NCBI RefSeq assembly: GCF_008122525.1
Contig: NZ_VSRV01000001.1
Span: 372,001 to 436,000, forward strand
DNA: 64,000 bases
Reading direction: 5' to 3'
Source: Marinomonas sp. IMCC 4694
Lineage (GTDB): Bacteria; Pseudomonadota; Gammaproteobacteria; Pseudomonadales; Marinomonadaceae
Shown here piece after piece: positions 25,533 through 33,993 of this stretch. The translations under genes were made by a program, and so were the position numbers. Numbering within the stretch: the first letter of the stretch is position 1; every line of letters starts with the position of its first letter. Below the pieces are notes generated by a model that saw only the letters and a list, made by a program, of their open reading frames with translations, was not told the DNA's origin and did no database searches.

Positions 25533-27536
25533 ATGGCTCGTTGGGGGTTACGTGGTAAGTCGCTGTTTGCTTTGGCCAGCAGTTGTGTGTTTGCGTTGTT
25601 GATCATTGCGGTGATCGGCTGGTCTTTTATCCAAAAGGGGCAGGAATACGCAGCAGAAAACTACGCCAATAGCGTTACACAATTAAATTATCAGCGTATT
25701 TTGACGCCGATATCGAGAGAAGTGGCCTTGGCGGAGCGTTTTGCCAATGCTGTGGTGGTCAGGCGCTGGTTATCCAATCCAGAGGATTCTTTTCTAGCCA
25801 AGCAGTGGCGTGAGGAAGCTCAGGGGTATCTTGATACGTTTCAGAATCATGCGTTGTTTATTGTGAATGATGTGACGCGTCACTATTACTTTGCCGATGC
25901 CGACACACCTTTGTCCACGGTACCGATTTATACTCTCGACGAGACGAAAAAAGCCGATCAATGGTATTTTTCCACCGCCTCTAGGGACGCGACTTTCCGC
26001 ATTAATGTCAATTACGATGAAGTGCTAAAAGCGATGAAAGTCTGGATTAACGTACCAGTTCGAGAGCAAGGCGATTTTATTGGGTTGGCGGGGACCGGGT
26101 TTTCGTTAGGGCGCTTCACGACGCAATTTCTTGAAAGCCACGTTCAGGGTGTGACACCGTTCATTATTAACGCCCGCGGCGGTATTGAGGTTCATCGCGA
26201 TACCGCACTGATCGCATATCATGCACAACAAAGCGGCAACAAGACAGGGTCCATTTACGCTTTACTGGATAATGACGTGTCTAAGGGGCTGGTCGAAGAC
26301 GCGTTGACCCGTGCACAGCAAAGCGAGGGGCAAGTTGTGACGGTGAAAGTACAGCAAGGTGGCCGCAAACAACTGATGTCGTTTGTGTATTTTCCCTTGC
26401 TGGATTGGTTTGTCGTGAGCAATATTGATCTGGCCAATGTCCGTCTTTTTGATTCTGGCCTGGTGTTGCCAGCGGTCAGTGTGTTTGTGTTGTTACTGAT
26501 TATTCTATTGATTGTATTTGGCTTTGTGGTGGAGCGTTTGTTGATCACCCCGATTCGACATCTGCAGTTGTCTGCTCGTGCGATTTCTAGTGGTTCTTAT
26601 AATATTGCCCTTACGGCTGACAGCAATGATGAAATTGGTGATTTAAGCAAAACCTTCAATAAAATGGCTCGCCAAGTAAGGCACCATACCCAAGAACTGG
26701 AAGAGAAAGTGCAGGTGCGTACGGCAGAGCTAAAAAAAGCCCATGAAAAAGTCGTCGAAGCGCACGACAAAATGGAAGCGTCAATCGACTACGCCAGTTT
26801 GATTCAGAAATCCATTTTGCCGGATCGTCAGATGCGACAGTTTTTAGGGGAAGATCACAGCGTGATTTGGCGCCCTAGAGACGTGGTTGGAGGCGATTTC
26901 TATGTTTTTCACACCCGTGACGAAGGCTGTTTATTGGGGGTGGTGGATTGCGCTGGGCACGGCGTACCGGGCGCCTTGATGACCATGTTAATGCGCGCCG
27001 CGATTGATTATTCGATTGCTCGAGTCGGGCTAACCGATCCGGCGGCTTTGCTGAGTGTCATCGATGAAACATTGCGTTCGATGTTAAGTGAAGAGGTGAG
27101 TGCCAATAAGGTGGCGACCAACGCCGATGTCGGCTTGGTTTATGTGCCAAAAGACGGCAGCGATATGTGTTTTTCTGGGGCTAAAATTGCCCTGTATGCG
27201 AGCAATGGCGATGCGTGTATTAAGTACGACTCTGGTCGACGCTCGTTGGGTGATCGGCGTCGTGGTGAATACGAAAATAGGCATTTACCCATGGCGGGCT
27301 GGACATATTACATGGCGACCGATGGCTTTTTAGACCAGTCAGGCGGTGCGAAGAATTTTGGTTTTGGTAATAAACGGTTTGAAGCGCTGCTTAAAAGCCA
27401 CGCCTCGTTGTCGCTGAAGGAGCAAGCGGCGTCTTTTGAAAATGCGCTTGACCAATACATGGGCAATCAACCGCAACGAGATGACATTACTTTGCTGTCT
27501 TTTCGATTTGATGCCAGCCATAAATCGTTATTATAG
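25533..27536 (+). CDS. siaA: SiaA: membrane sensor PP2C-like phosphatase
   Basis: 667 aa. Membrane helix at about 10-32, periplasmic double-Cache region, second helix at about 308-335, HAMP (LLITPIRHLQLSARAISSGSYNIALTADSNDEIGDLSKTFNKMARQV), a short coiled coil, then a SpoIIE/PP2C-type phosphatase domain (RPRDVVGGDFYVF, VVDCAGHGVPGALMTMLM, QRDDITLLSF). In P. aeruginosa SiaA dephosphorylates the adaptor SiaC; the downstream gene order siaBCD is the same here. Metal-binding Asp residues are present. AAGGA stands upstream of the ATG. Confidence 0.93.
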   Translation: MARWGLRGKSLFALASSCVFALLIIAVIGWSFIQKGQEYAAENYANSVTQLNYQRILTPISREVALAERFANAVVVRRWLSNPEDSFLAKQWREEAQGYLDTFQNHALFIVNDVTRHYYFADADTPLSTVPIYTLDETKKADQWYFSTASRDATFRINVNYDEVLKAMKVWINVPVREQGDFIGLAGTGFSLGRFTTQFLESHVQGVTPFIINARGGIEVHRDTALIAYHAQQSGNKTGSIYALLDNDVSKGLVEDALTRAQQSEGQVVTVKVQQGGRKQLMSFVYFPLLDWFVVSNIDLANVRLFDSGLVLPAVSVFVLLLIILLIVFGFVVERLLITPIRHLQLSARAISSGSYNIALTADSNDEIGDLSKTFNKMARQVRHHTQELEEKVQVRTAELKKAHEKVVEAHDKMEASIDYASLIQKSILPDRQMRQFLGEDHSVIWRPRDVVGGDFYVFHTRDEGCLLGVVDCAGHGVPGALMTMLMRAAIDYSIARVGLTDPAALLSVIDETLRSMLSEEVSANKVATNADVGLVYVPKDGSDMCFSGAKIALYASNGDACIKYDSGRRSLGDRRRGEYENRHLPMAGWTYYMATDGFLDQSGGAKNFGFGNKRFEALLKSHASLSLKEQAASFENALDQYMGNQPQRDDITLLSFRFDASHKSLL

Positions 27537-27544
27537 GAGATAAA

Positions 27545-28081
27545 ATGAGTTCACCGGATTTATATGAACTGAGGGAGCGCTTTGAAGCGGATACCATTTT
27601 ATTGTGTTTCAATGGTCCTATTTCTCGTAGCTTAATTGAAGAAATTGGTCACGCCCTGAAAAACTACCTGAAGTCGGAACAATTATCACCCGCGTCCGCT
27701 TTGGATGTCTTTGCGGCCTATATTGAGCTCACACAAAATATTCGTCATTACGCGACCGCGTCATCATTACCTGGTGCTGACACGGCCACGGTGATCGTGA
27801 GCCACTACCAAGGCTGTTATCGTGTGGCGGCTGGCAATATCGTTAAACTTGATGATGGCAATCAATTGGTGGCACGTATTGAATCGCTTGCTAAAATGGA
27901 TAAAGTAGAACTAAAAGCCGCTTATAAAGCGCAGCTGCGTAAACCGAGAGACGAAAGTGCGGTGACGGGAGCTGGGCTTGGGTTAATCGACATGGCTCGA
28001 AAATCTTCCCAGCCGATGAAGGCAACACTTAAATATATCGGTAATGGCACGGCGTATTTTAGTTTAAGCATACAAATTTGA
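27545..28081 (+). CDS. siaB: SiaB: SiaC-directed protein kinase
   Basis: 178 aa with a GHKL/anti-sigma-factor-kinase-like fold: AAYIELTQNIRHYA (N-box-like) and ESAVTGAGLGLIDMARKSS (G-box-like). In Pseudomonas SiaB phosphorylates SiaC and opposes SiaA. It starts eight bases after siaA, with AGGAG five bases before the ATG, so almost certainly in one transcript. Soluble, no signal. Confidence 0.9.
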   Translation: MSSPDLYELRERFEADTILLCFNGPISRSLIEEIGHALKNYLKSEQLSPASALDVFAAYIELTQNIRHYATASSLPGADTATVIVSHYQGCYRVAAGNIVKLDDGNQLVARIESLAKMDKVELKAAYKAQLRKPRDESAVTGAGLGLIDMARKSSQPMKATLKYIGNGTAYFSLSIQI

Positions 28082-28091
28082 GTACATAACT

Positions 28092-28466
28092 ATGAAAGAC
28101 TTACTAATAGAAGGAACGGCGTCGTCTCCAGCGGTAAGAGGGGAGTGGCAGCACGGCGTCTTGTATATGGAGGGGGACTCTTACCCAGAAAACTCCTATG
28201 AATTATATCGTACTCTTGTGGCTTGGATTGCGAGTTACCTCAAAGAGTCGTCCGAATCACTGACCCTTGAATTGACCTTGTTGTATCTTAATACCAGCAG
28301 CATCAAGGTGATGATGGATATATTTGATGACATGGAAGCCAGTTTTCAGCAAGGCCGTCAGGTGGCGGTAAATTGGTATTTTGATGAAGAAAACGAGCGT
28401 GTTGCCGAGTTAGCAGAAGAATTTAAAGAAGACTGTACTTTTCCATTTAGCATTATAGGCAAATAA
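28092..28466 (+). CDS. siaC: SiaC: phospho-switch adaptor (DUF1987)
   Basis: 124-aa DUF1987 protein. The segment LTLLYLNTSSIKVMMDIFDDME holds T68, the same position as the phosphorylated Thr of P. aeruginosa SiaC. Unphosphorylated SiaC binds and activates the diguanylate cyclase SiaD; SiaB and SiaA set its phosphorylation state. Lies ten bases after siaB and directly abuts siaD. Confidence 0.92.
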   Translation: MKDLLIEGTASSPAVRGEWQHGVLYMEGDSYPENSYELYRTLVAWIASYLKESSESLTLELTLLYLNTSSIKVMMDIFDDMEASFQQGRQVAVNWYFDEENERVAELAEEFKEDCTFPFSIIGK

Positions 28467-29270
28467 ATGAAGACGGATGTGACGGAGCTTGAGCAAACCA
28501 TTGAGCATATTTTGGCCACAACCGAGTATCAGGCGCACCCAGCTTACCAAGCATTGAGTCAACTTTGGGAGGTGACCCAATTTCAATGGGAGCGTATGGA
28601 CCGTTTGACGCGCCTGTCGGATTCGTATCAAGATATGATGATTCAGCGTGAGAAAAGCCTTAGCGAGCGTTTCGACAAGCATTTGCGACAGCTAGAAAAA
28701 ATAACCCGTATTTCAGACCGATATCAACGTAGCTTACGCCAGCTCAATACCGAATTAGAAAAAACGGCCTCAATGGATCCACTTACTGACTTACCGAACC
28801 GTCGTTTGATGATGAAACAGTTATCTCAAGCGTTCTATCAACAAGGCGATACGTCAGCGCACAAAAAATCAGTGGATCCCCTTTGTATTGCGATGATCGA
28901 CATTGATTATTTTAAGCAAGTAAACGATGACTTTGGCCACCAAGTGGGTGACGATGTGCTCATCGCATTGGGTCAGTTAATGCAAAATGTGGTGGAGCGC
29001 CATGGCGTGATTGGTCGTTGGGGCGGTGAGGAATTTTTAGTCATTCTAACGTCTTGTCCACTCCATGAAGCCATGGCACTGATGGAGTTACTGCGTACTA
29101 AAGTGAGTGAGTTTTCTTTGAGCGTCGATGAGAGCCAGGTAACGACCAGCGTCAGTATTGGGGTGGTGGAATATCAGCCGGTCGATTCGATGGACTCTTT
29201 GTTGTTCAGAGCTGACAGTGCGTTGTATTCGGTGAAGTCCAAAGGGCGCAACAGTGTGATGGCCGGCTAA
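28467..29270 (+). CDS. siaD: SiaD: diguanylate cyclase
   Basis: 267 aa. N-terminal helical region of about 100 residues, including a coiled coil (SDSYQDMMIQREKSLSERFDKHLRQLEKITRISDRY), then a GGDEF domain: DPLTDLPNRR (104-113), metal-binding D145/D147 (MIDIDYFK), active-site GGEEF (186-190). No RxxD inhibitory site is visible at the usual place before GGEEF (the residues are ERHG). Makes c-di-GMP when activated by SiaC, promoting aggregation and biofilm formation in Pseudomonas. ATG starts right after the siaC stop codon. Confidence 0.93.
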   Translation: MKTDVTELEQTIEHILATTEYQAHPAYQALSQLWEVTQFQWERMDRLTRLSDSYQDMMIQREKSLSERFDKHLRQLEKITRISDRYQRSLRQLNTELEKTASMDPLTDLPNRRLMMKQLSQAFYQQGDTSAHKKSVDPLCIAMIDIDYFKQVNDDFGHQVGDDVLIALGQLMQNVVERHGVIGRWGGEEFLVILTSCPLHEAMALMELLRTKVSEFSLSVDESQVTTSVSIGVVEYQPVDSMDSLLFRADSALYSVKSKGRNSVMAG

Positions 29271-29327
29271 TAGTCTTTCTATTGGCTTTTTGACTCGATA
29301 AAGCACGTTTATCATGAGAACCCTATT

Positions 29328-31193
29328 ATGGCGGCGATAGACATTCCAGAAGTCCACAAATTCATTGAAACGATACCTCCTTTTGCCAGCTTATCTTTAG
29401 CTGAACGTAAGCAAATGCTGACAGGGGTGTCCATGTTGTATGTGCGTCAAGGGCAAACGTTAGCCTTAAAAGACGAGGCGGCTACGGTGCATCTTATTCG
29501 ACGCGGGGCGTGTGAAATCCGCACACCCAAAGGGGGGCTGGTGGATCAAATCGCCGATGGCGAGTGTTTTGGCGTGTCGAGTGTATTAGCGCAAAACCCA
29601 GATGGTTTGCAAGTGGTCGCAATGGAAGACAGCTTGGTGTATCGCTTTGAAAAAATACATTTTATTGAGATGCTTAAAAAAAACGATGCGTTTGGTTTGT
29701 TTTTTGAGCACACGCAACATCATCGTTTGCGCAAACTTTCTCGCAGCCAAAGTAATGAACTCGCCACCCCCGCTCTGCAATTATCGACCCCTGTCGCCAA
29801 CATAATGACGCGTCAGCTTGTTTTGGCGTCGCCAGAAGAAAGCGTACAAACCATTGCGATTCGTATGACGGAAGCGCGAGTGAGCTCGATTTTGGTCGTG
29901 GAAAACGAACGCTTGTTAGGGATTGTGACAGATCGAGATTTGCGTTCGCGTATTCTCGCATTAGGCGGTTCTTCCAGTGCCTTGGTTAGAGATACCATGA
30001 CAGCGGATCCCGTCAGTTTATTGCCCACGGCGTTGGTCATGCAGGCACAAACCTTGATGAGTGAAAGCAATATTCACCACCTACCCATTGTAGACGAAGA
30101 TCAACATGCGGTGGGTATGTTGACCGCGGCGGACTTATTGCGCCATCAAGAGCTGAGCCCATTGTTGTTGATTAATCAAATTCATCGTCAACAATCCATC
30201 AGCCGCCTCGCGCAGGTTTGTAAGCAGTGGCCAACTTTGATTATTAATTTAATTGTGACCGACATGAAACCTGCCGACGTGGGCAACGTGCTGGCAACCA
30301 TCAGTGATAATTTAACACGGCGAGTGATTGAATTGGCTCTGGAACAAGTGGGCCCTGCACCGATGGATTTTCAGTTCATGGTATTTGGTTCTCAAGCCAG
30401 ACGAGACCAATCACTTGGCAGCGATCAAGACAATGGTTTAATGCTAGAGCGTGAGCCCACTACAGAAGAAAGTACGTATTTTGCGGCCTTGTCTGAGTGT
30501 ATTTGCCAAGGTTTGGCGCAATGCGGTATTCGTCTTTGTCCGGGTAATATTATGGCCAGCAACCCGGAATGGCGCCGCACACAGTCGGGTTGGCAGCAAG
30601 CCTTTTCAAACTGGGTCAAAAGCAGTGCGCCAAGCGCTTTGCTGCATGCCAGCATCTTTTTTGATATTCGTTGCGTGTATGGCAACAACGAGCCTGTGGA
30701 CCAATTGATCAAGGGGTTACAGCTTGAGATCAGTAAAAACAGTGTATTTTTGGCGACCTTAACACGCAGCGCTCTTGTAACGAAGCCACCGTTGGGCTTC
30801 TTTCGGCATTTTCTTTTAGAGTCGTCTGGAGAGCACAAAAATCAACTGGATCTTAAACACCAAGGTTTGGCGTTGATTAACGATCTCGCTCGATTGTATG
30901 GCTTGTCGTGTCGTACTTACCGAGCCGGTACCTTGGGGCGTATTGAGCAAGCTATTAGAGAAAAACTCATCAGTGTCGACACTGGGCGCAATTTAATCGA
31001 CGCCTGGGACAGTTTAAATGGCTTGCGTTTAGAAGCCCAAAGCCGACATTGGCAAGCCACAGGCAGCGCCAGCGCGTATCTTGATCCAAAGGCATTAAGC
31101 CCCTTAGAGCGTAAGCATCTGAAAAGTACTTTTGGCATTATCAGTGATGTTCAAGACGTGGCGCAGCAGCGTTTTTTACGAGGCTACAGCTAA
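29328..31193 (+). CDS. cNMP-CBS-DUF294 putative nucleotidyltransferase
   Basis: 621 aa, soluble. Domains: cyclic-nucleotide-binding-like (about 15-125), two CBS repeats (about 155-275), DUF294 with a GlnD-like nucleotidyltransferase motif GSQARRDQSLGSDQDNGL (354-371), and a DUF294 C-terminal substrate-binding-like domain (about 470-615). The family is thought to act as a signal-responsive regulator, often beside an exonuclease-like gene and acetate/acyl-CoA genes. It starts 57 bases after siaD and overlaps nothing; it may be co-transcribed. The nucleotidyl acceptor is unknown. Confidence 0.9.
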   Translation: MAAIDIPEVHKFIETIPPFASLSLAERKQMLTGVSMLYVRQGQTLALKDEAATVHLIRRGACEIRTPKGGLVDQIADGECFGVSSVLAQNPDGLQVVAMEDSLVYRFEKIHFIEMLKKNDAFGLFFEHTQHHRLRKLSRSQSNELATPALQLSTPVANIMTRQLVLASPEESVQTIAIRMTEARVSSILVVENERLLGIVTDRDLRSRILALGGSSSALVRDTMTADPVSLLPTALVMQAQTLMSESNIHHLPIVDEDQHAVGMLTAADLLRHQELSPLLLINQIHRQQSISRLAQVCKQWPTLIINLIVTDMKPADVGNVLATISDNLTRRVIELALEQVGPAPMDFQFMVFGSQARRDQSLGSDQDNGLMLEREPTTEESTYFAALSECICQGLAQCGIRLCPGNIMASNPEWRRTQSGWQQAFSNWVKSSAPSALLHASIFFDIRCVYGNNEPVDQLIKGLQLEISKNSVFLATLTRSALVTKPPLGFFRHFLLESSGEHKNQLDLKHQGLALINDLARLYGLSCRTYRAGTLGRIEQAIREKLISVDTGRNLIDAWDSLNGLRLEAQSRHWQATGSASAYLDPKALSPLERKHLKSTFGIISDVQDVAQQRFLRGYS

Positions 31194-31196
31194 ACG

Positions 31197-31859
31197 ATGG
31201 CTTGGAATATAGTACGAGCATTGACGGCATGGCGCGAGTCTCAGCAATCGATGAAATGCCCTTGGGAAGAGCGAGATTATTTGGTTTTGGACATAGAAAC
31301 GTCGGGACTGGATGCCAAACAAGACCAGATCGTCAGCGTTGGCTGGGTGTGTATTCACCATGGTGTCATTGAATTAGACAGTGCCCGCCACATTGTGCTG
31401 GAAAACGCGGACATAGGGCACAGTGTTGGTATTCACATGATTACCGACGCGGATGTGCTGGAGCACGGAAAAAAACAACAAAGTGTATTGCGCTATTTAC
31501 GGCACCTGTTGCGGCATCGAATTTTAGTGATGCATCATGCGCCATTGGAGCTCAGCTTTTTAAAACAGGTGTGGCAAACAGAAAAACTCCCAAGTTTTTC
31601 GATACGCTGGCTAGACACGTTAGCGATTGAGCGTGCAAAAGCCGCTCGCTCCCAGCAGCCAATCCAAGAAGGGGGCTTTCGCCTAGGGGCGTGTCGAGAG
31701 CGTTATGGCCTGCCAGAATACCAAGGGCACGACGCGTTAACCGATGCGTTAGCGACCGCCGAACTACTGCTGGCACAAATTGCTTACCAAGGCAAAGAGT
31801 GCCGATTACACGACTTAAACCAAATGGGGGGAGGGCGAGTGACGCTCTCGACGCGTTAG
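31197..31859 (+). CDS. DnaQ-like 3'-5' exonuclease
   Basis: 220 aa, DEDDh exonuclease fold as in DNA polymerase III epsilon. Exo I DIETSGLD with D32 and E34; Exo II HHAPLELSFL, where the usual HNAxFD Asp is replaced by E117; Exo III HDALTDALATAELL with H178 and D183. Begins three bases after the DUF294 gene, a pairing seen in many bacteria. The Asp-to-Glu change may lower or alter activity. Role in repair or in signal-nucleotide turnover is not decidable here. Confidence 0.85.
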   Translation: MAWNIVRALTAWRESQQSMKCPWEERDYLVLDIETSGLDAKQDQIVSVGWVCIHHGVIELDSARHIVLENADIGHSVGIHMITDADVLEHGKKQQSVLRYLRHLLRHRILVMHHAPLELSFLKQVWQTEKLPSFSIRWLDTLAIERAKAARSQQPIQEGGFRLGACRERYGLPEYQGHDALTDALATAELLLAQIAYQGKECRLHDLNQMGGGRVTLSTR

Positions 31860-31880
31860 CATGTTGGTTAATCGTAATAA

Positions 31881-31904
31881 GCGTTTACTGAACGCGCCTT
31901 TTTA
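31881..31904 (+). terminator. Terminator after the exonuclease gene
   Basis: Short stem GCGTT / AACGC followed by GCCTTTTT, 22 bases past the stop codon. Weak stem but good T run; it also sits between convergent transcription units. Confidence 0.4.
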
Positions 31905-31928
31905 CCCTTTTTAATCCGTCATAAGCCG

Positions 31929-32564
31929 CTATAGTAAGGAGCGTACATAGGCCTCAAGATCGGGTTTTTTGCCATGATCAAAAAAACATTGCTGGAAACG
32001 TTCGCCAGATACCGCGGTTTTAATCAGCGCTGGGTCCATGGCGTTTAGACCATCCAAGTAGTTGTTTTTCATGGTGGCGGCTTTTACCATATTCAAGATG
32101 CCAGCGTTTTTCACCTGAGGGTCTTTGCGTTCAACCGGATACCCTTCGCCGCGCGGTCCGGTGAAGGCTTTTTCAAAGATGTAGCGCGCGTTCAGCTCTG
32201 CCGCCCAACCGAAGCCTTTTGCAAACGCCATGGCAATGGCGTTGCCGTTATTGATTTGATTGAACAAAAAAGCATCAGAAGGTTCTAGGCAGTAACCGCA
32301 CACCACACCAGGGTGAGCGTTCAGTGACATCATGGCGCCTTGGCCTGTGCCACAGCCAGAGACAACAAAATCCACCGCGTTTGAATTTAATAATAGGCTG
32401 GCCATAATACCAAGATGAATGTACGTCAAGTGGTGATCGTTTTCGTCACTCATGCCAACGTTGAACACATCGTGATTCAATGGGCCTGCGGCGGCGTTGA
32501 GCTGTTCTAAAATCGCCGCGTTTTTGCTCGCTTGGCTGTTTTCCATCATCAGTGCAATTTTCAT
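31929..32564 (-). CDS. RpiB/LacA/LacB-family isomerase, uronate (DhuI-like) type
   Basis: About 211 aa. Motif VVSGCGTGQGAMMSLNAHPGVVCGYCLEPSDAF carries the RpiB/LacAB active-site loop (SGCGTGQG). In streptococci and others, DhuI of this family isomerises 4-deoxy-5-keto-uronate, replacing KduI. Here it follows kdgF and sits beside kduD and kdgR, with no kduI in the window, so the same role is likely (inference). AGGAG precedes two tandem ATGs (32567 and 32564); the second has the better spacing of six bases. Confidence 0.82.
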   Translation of the reverse strand: MKIALMMENSQASKNAAILEQLNAAAGPLNHDVFNVGMSDENDHHLTYIHLGIMASLLLNSNAVDFVVSGCGTGQGAMMSLNAHPGVVCGYCLEPSDAFLFNQINNGNAIAMAFAKGFGWAAELNARYIFEKAFTGPRGEGYPVERKDPQVKNAGILNMVKAATMKNNYLDGLNAMDPALIKTAVSGERFQQCFFDHGKKPDLEAYVRSLL

Positions 32565-32610
32565 CATTTTCTCCTGAATTCGTGTCAATGGTTGCGTTTT
32601 ACGGTGTGGC

Positions 32611-32931
32611 TCAAAGAAAGTCTTTTCGAACGGGGGTAAAGTTGTCTAGCAAGACCCCAGGCTCTAAACAGCGACAACCGTGCACGACATTTGGCGCTTT
32701 ATAAAGGGTGTCGCCGGGGCCAACAATCTTGGTGTCGTCCCCTATGGTGAATTCAAACTTGCCTGATAATACGTAGGTTAATTGTTCATGCGGGTGATGA
32801 TGTAAAGGCCCTATTGCGTCTTTTTCAAAATGCACTTCAACGGCCATGATGTTCTCTGAATAAGCCATTATTTTACGTGAGACACCTTTTCCAAGATCTT
32901 CCAAAGGGACTTCATTATTGTAAATAAACAT
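32611..32931 (-). CDS. kdgF: KdgF: uronate-linearising cupin
   Basis: 106-aa single cupin. Metal-site histidines lie in LHHHPHEQLTYV (H44-H48 region) with H84 (NVVHG); D96 and R102 near the C-terminus match the conserved C-terminal pattern of KdgF. KdgF opens 4,5-unsaturated monouronates from pectin or alginate into linear 4-deoxy-5-keto-uronate. It is followed by the RpiB-type isomerase on the same strand. The ATG has only a weak Shine-Dalgarno sequence (AGAG). Upstream are two KdgR-like boxes and a TATAGT -10 (minus strand, 32973-32968). Confidence 0.9.
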   Translation of the reverse strand: MFIYNNEVPLEDLGKGVSRKIMAYSENIMAVEVHFEKDAIGPLHHHPHEQLTYVLSGKFEFTIGDDTKIVGPGDTLYKAPNVVHGCRCLEPGVLLDNFTPVRKDFL

Positions 32932-32978
32932 AGGACAGCTCTTTGTATTCTTGTGTTAGATGGCATCACTATAACATT

Positions 32979-32999
32979 AATAAAACAATATTAAATATT
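32979..32999. promoter_or_regulatory. KdgR-like box near the kdgF -35
   Basis: Starts AATAAAACAATATT; the left half resembles KdgR half-sites (minus strand TGTTTTATT) but the right half is weak. It overlaps the -35 region of a promoter with TATAGT at 32968-32973 (minus strand). Confidence 0.3.
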
Positions 33000-33000
33000 T

Positions 33001-33021
33001 TATAAAAAGCTGTTTCATTTA
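33001..33021. promoter_or_regulatory. KdgR-like box upstream of kdgF
   Basis: Contains TGTTTCATTTA, an intact KdgR half-site, opposite an imperfect A-rich half (TATAAAAAGC). It lies about 80 bases before the kdgF start codon. Assigned from memory of the KdgR operator (GAAAC/GTTTC half-sites in A/T-rich flanks). Confidence 0.45.
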
Positions 33022-33089
33022 TTTTTTTAAAATAGAGGCCTAAACGCCCTCTCATTTTTGAGTATTAAACTTGTGCAATCTCGCTCGTT

Positions 33090-33872
33090 TTATTTCGAAT
33101 GGCCAAGTTTTACCGATACTTTCTCGGCCGCTGCACGCAGCAAATCTACATAGGTTTCAAATTTTTCAGGCGTGTAGCGCAGCGTTGGGAAAGACAAGCT
33201 TACCCCAGCAATCACCTTGCCTAGTCGGTCATAAATTGGCGCCGCTATGCAGCGTAATCCCTCTTCTTGTTCTTCGTTATCCACCCCGTAGCCAAGGTCT
33301 CTAACTTCTTTGAGTTCCAATAAGAGCGAGTCTATGGATCGATGCGTTTTGGCGGTTGACGGCAAAAAATCAGTGTCTTTTAAGATATCTCGAACATCGC
33401 TTTCTGAACGTTCTGCTAATAGCACCTTGCCGATCGCAGTAGAATACAGTGGATTACGGCGGCCAACGCGGGATTGCATGCGCAAATTGTACTGAGCATC
33501 CACTTTATGAATGTAAATAATCCCATCTCCATCGCGAATACCAAGGTGCAATGCTTCTTTTGTTAGCTCGCCGATACGTGACATGTAAGGTTCGGTCAGC
33601 TCGACCAGGTCGACATGCTCTAAGGCGCGCGCACTGACTTCAAACAGTTTTAGCGTCAGAGAATAGCGGTCAAAATCCTCTTCTTGCGAGACAAACCCAA
33701 GCATTTTCATCGTTTGTAAAAAACGATAAACCGTACTTTTTGATGTCATGACGATTTGAGACAGTTCCGTTACACCCAAAGATTTGTGTTCTGCTAGCGC
33801 GTTCAGGATAGCAAATACCTTCATTACTGAAGATACCGGCTCGATTTGGTGGTTTTTTTCATCATTGATCAT
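33090..33872 (-). CDS. kdgR: KdgR: IclR-family repressor of uronate genes
   Basis: IclR-type regulator of about 260 aa. Winged helix (SVMKVFAILNALAEHKSLGVTELSQIVMTSKSTVYRFLQTMKMLGFV) and ligand domain (YIHKVDAQYNLRMQSRVGRRNPLYSTAIGKVLLA, EEQEEGLRCIAAPIYDR) track Dickeya/E. coli KdgR closely. Its effector is 2-keto-3-deoxygluconate. The frame is open to 34013, but MINDEKNHQIEPVSSV at 33872 matches the family start; the Shine-Dalgarno sequence is poor. Between kduD and kdgF on the same strand. Confidence 0.92.
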   Translation of the reverse strand: MINDEKNHQIEPVSSVMKVFAILNALAEHKSLGVTELSQIVMTSKSTVYRFLQTMKMLGFVSQEEDFDRYSLTLKLFEVSARALEHVDLVELTEPYMSRIGELTKEALHLGIRDGDGIIYIHKVDAQYNLRMQSRVGRRNPLYSTAIGKVLLAERSESDVRDILKDTDFLPSTAKTHRSIDSLLLELKEVRDLGYGVDNEEQEEGLRCIAAPIYDRLGKVIAGVSLSFPTLRYTPEKFETYVDLLRAAAEKVSVKLGHSK

Positions 33873-33885
33873 AGTGGTTTCATTT
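33871..33885. promoter_or_regulatory. KdgR-like half-site overlapping the kdgR start
   Basis: ATAGTGGTTTCATTT, read AAATGAAACCACTAT on the minus strand, holds a GTTTCATTT half-site and touches the ATG of kdgR. It could serve autoregulation, but position over the translation start is unusual. Confidence 0.35.
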
Positions 33886-33993
33886 TTTTTGAAAAGCGTT
33901 TCTGTTGTGTGTCTATGAAATTGTAAAGTAATTCTCCTTTTAGTGACATGATCACTTTTCAAAAAGGCACGTACTGTGCCATTTCTTTGGCTT

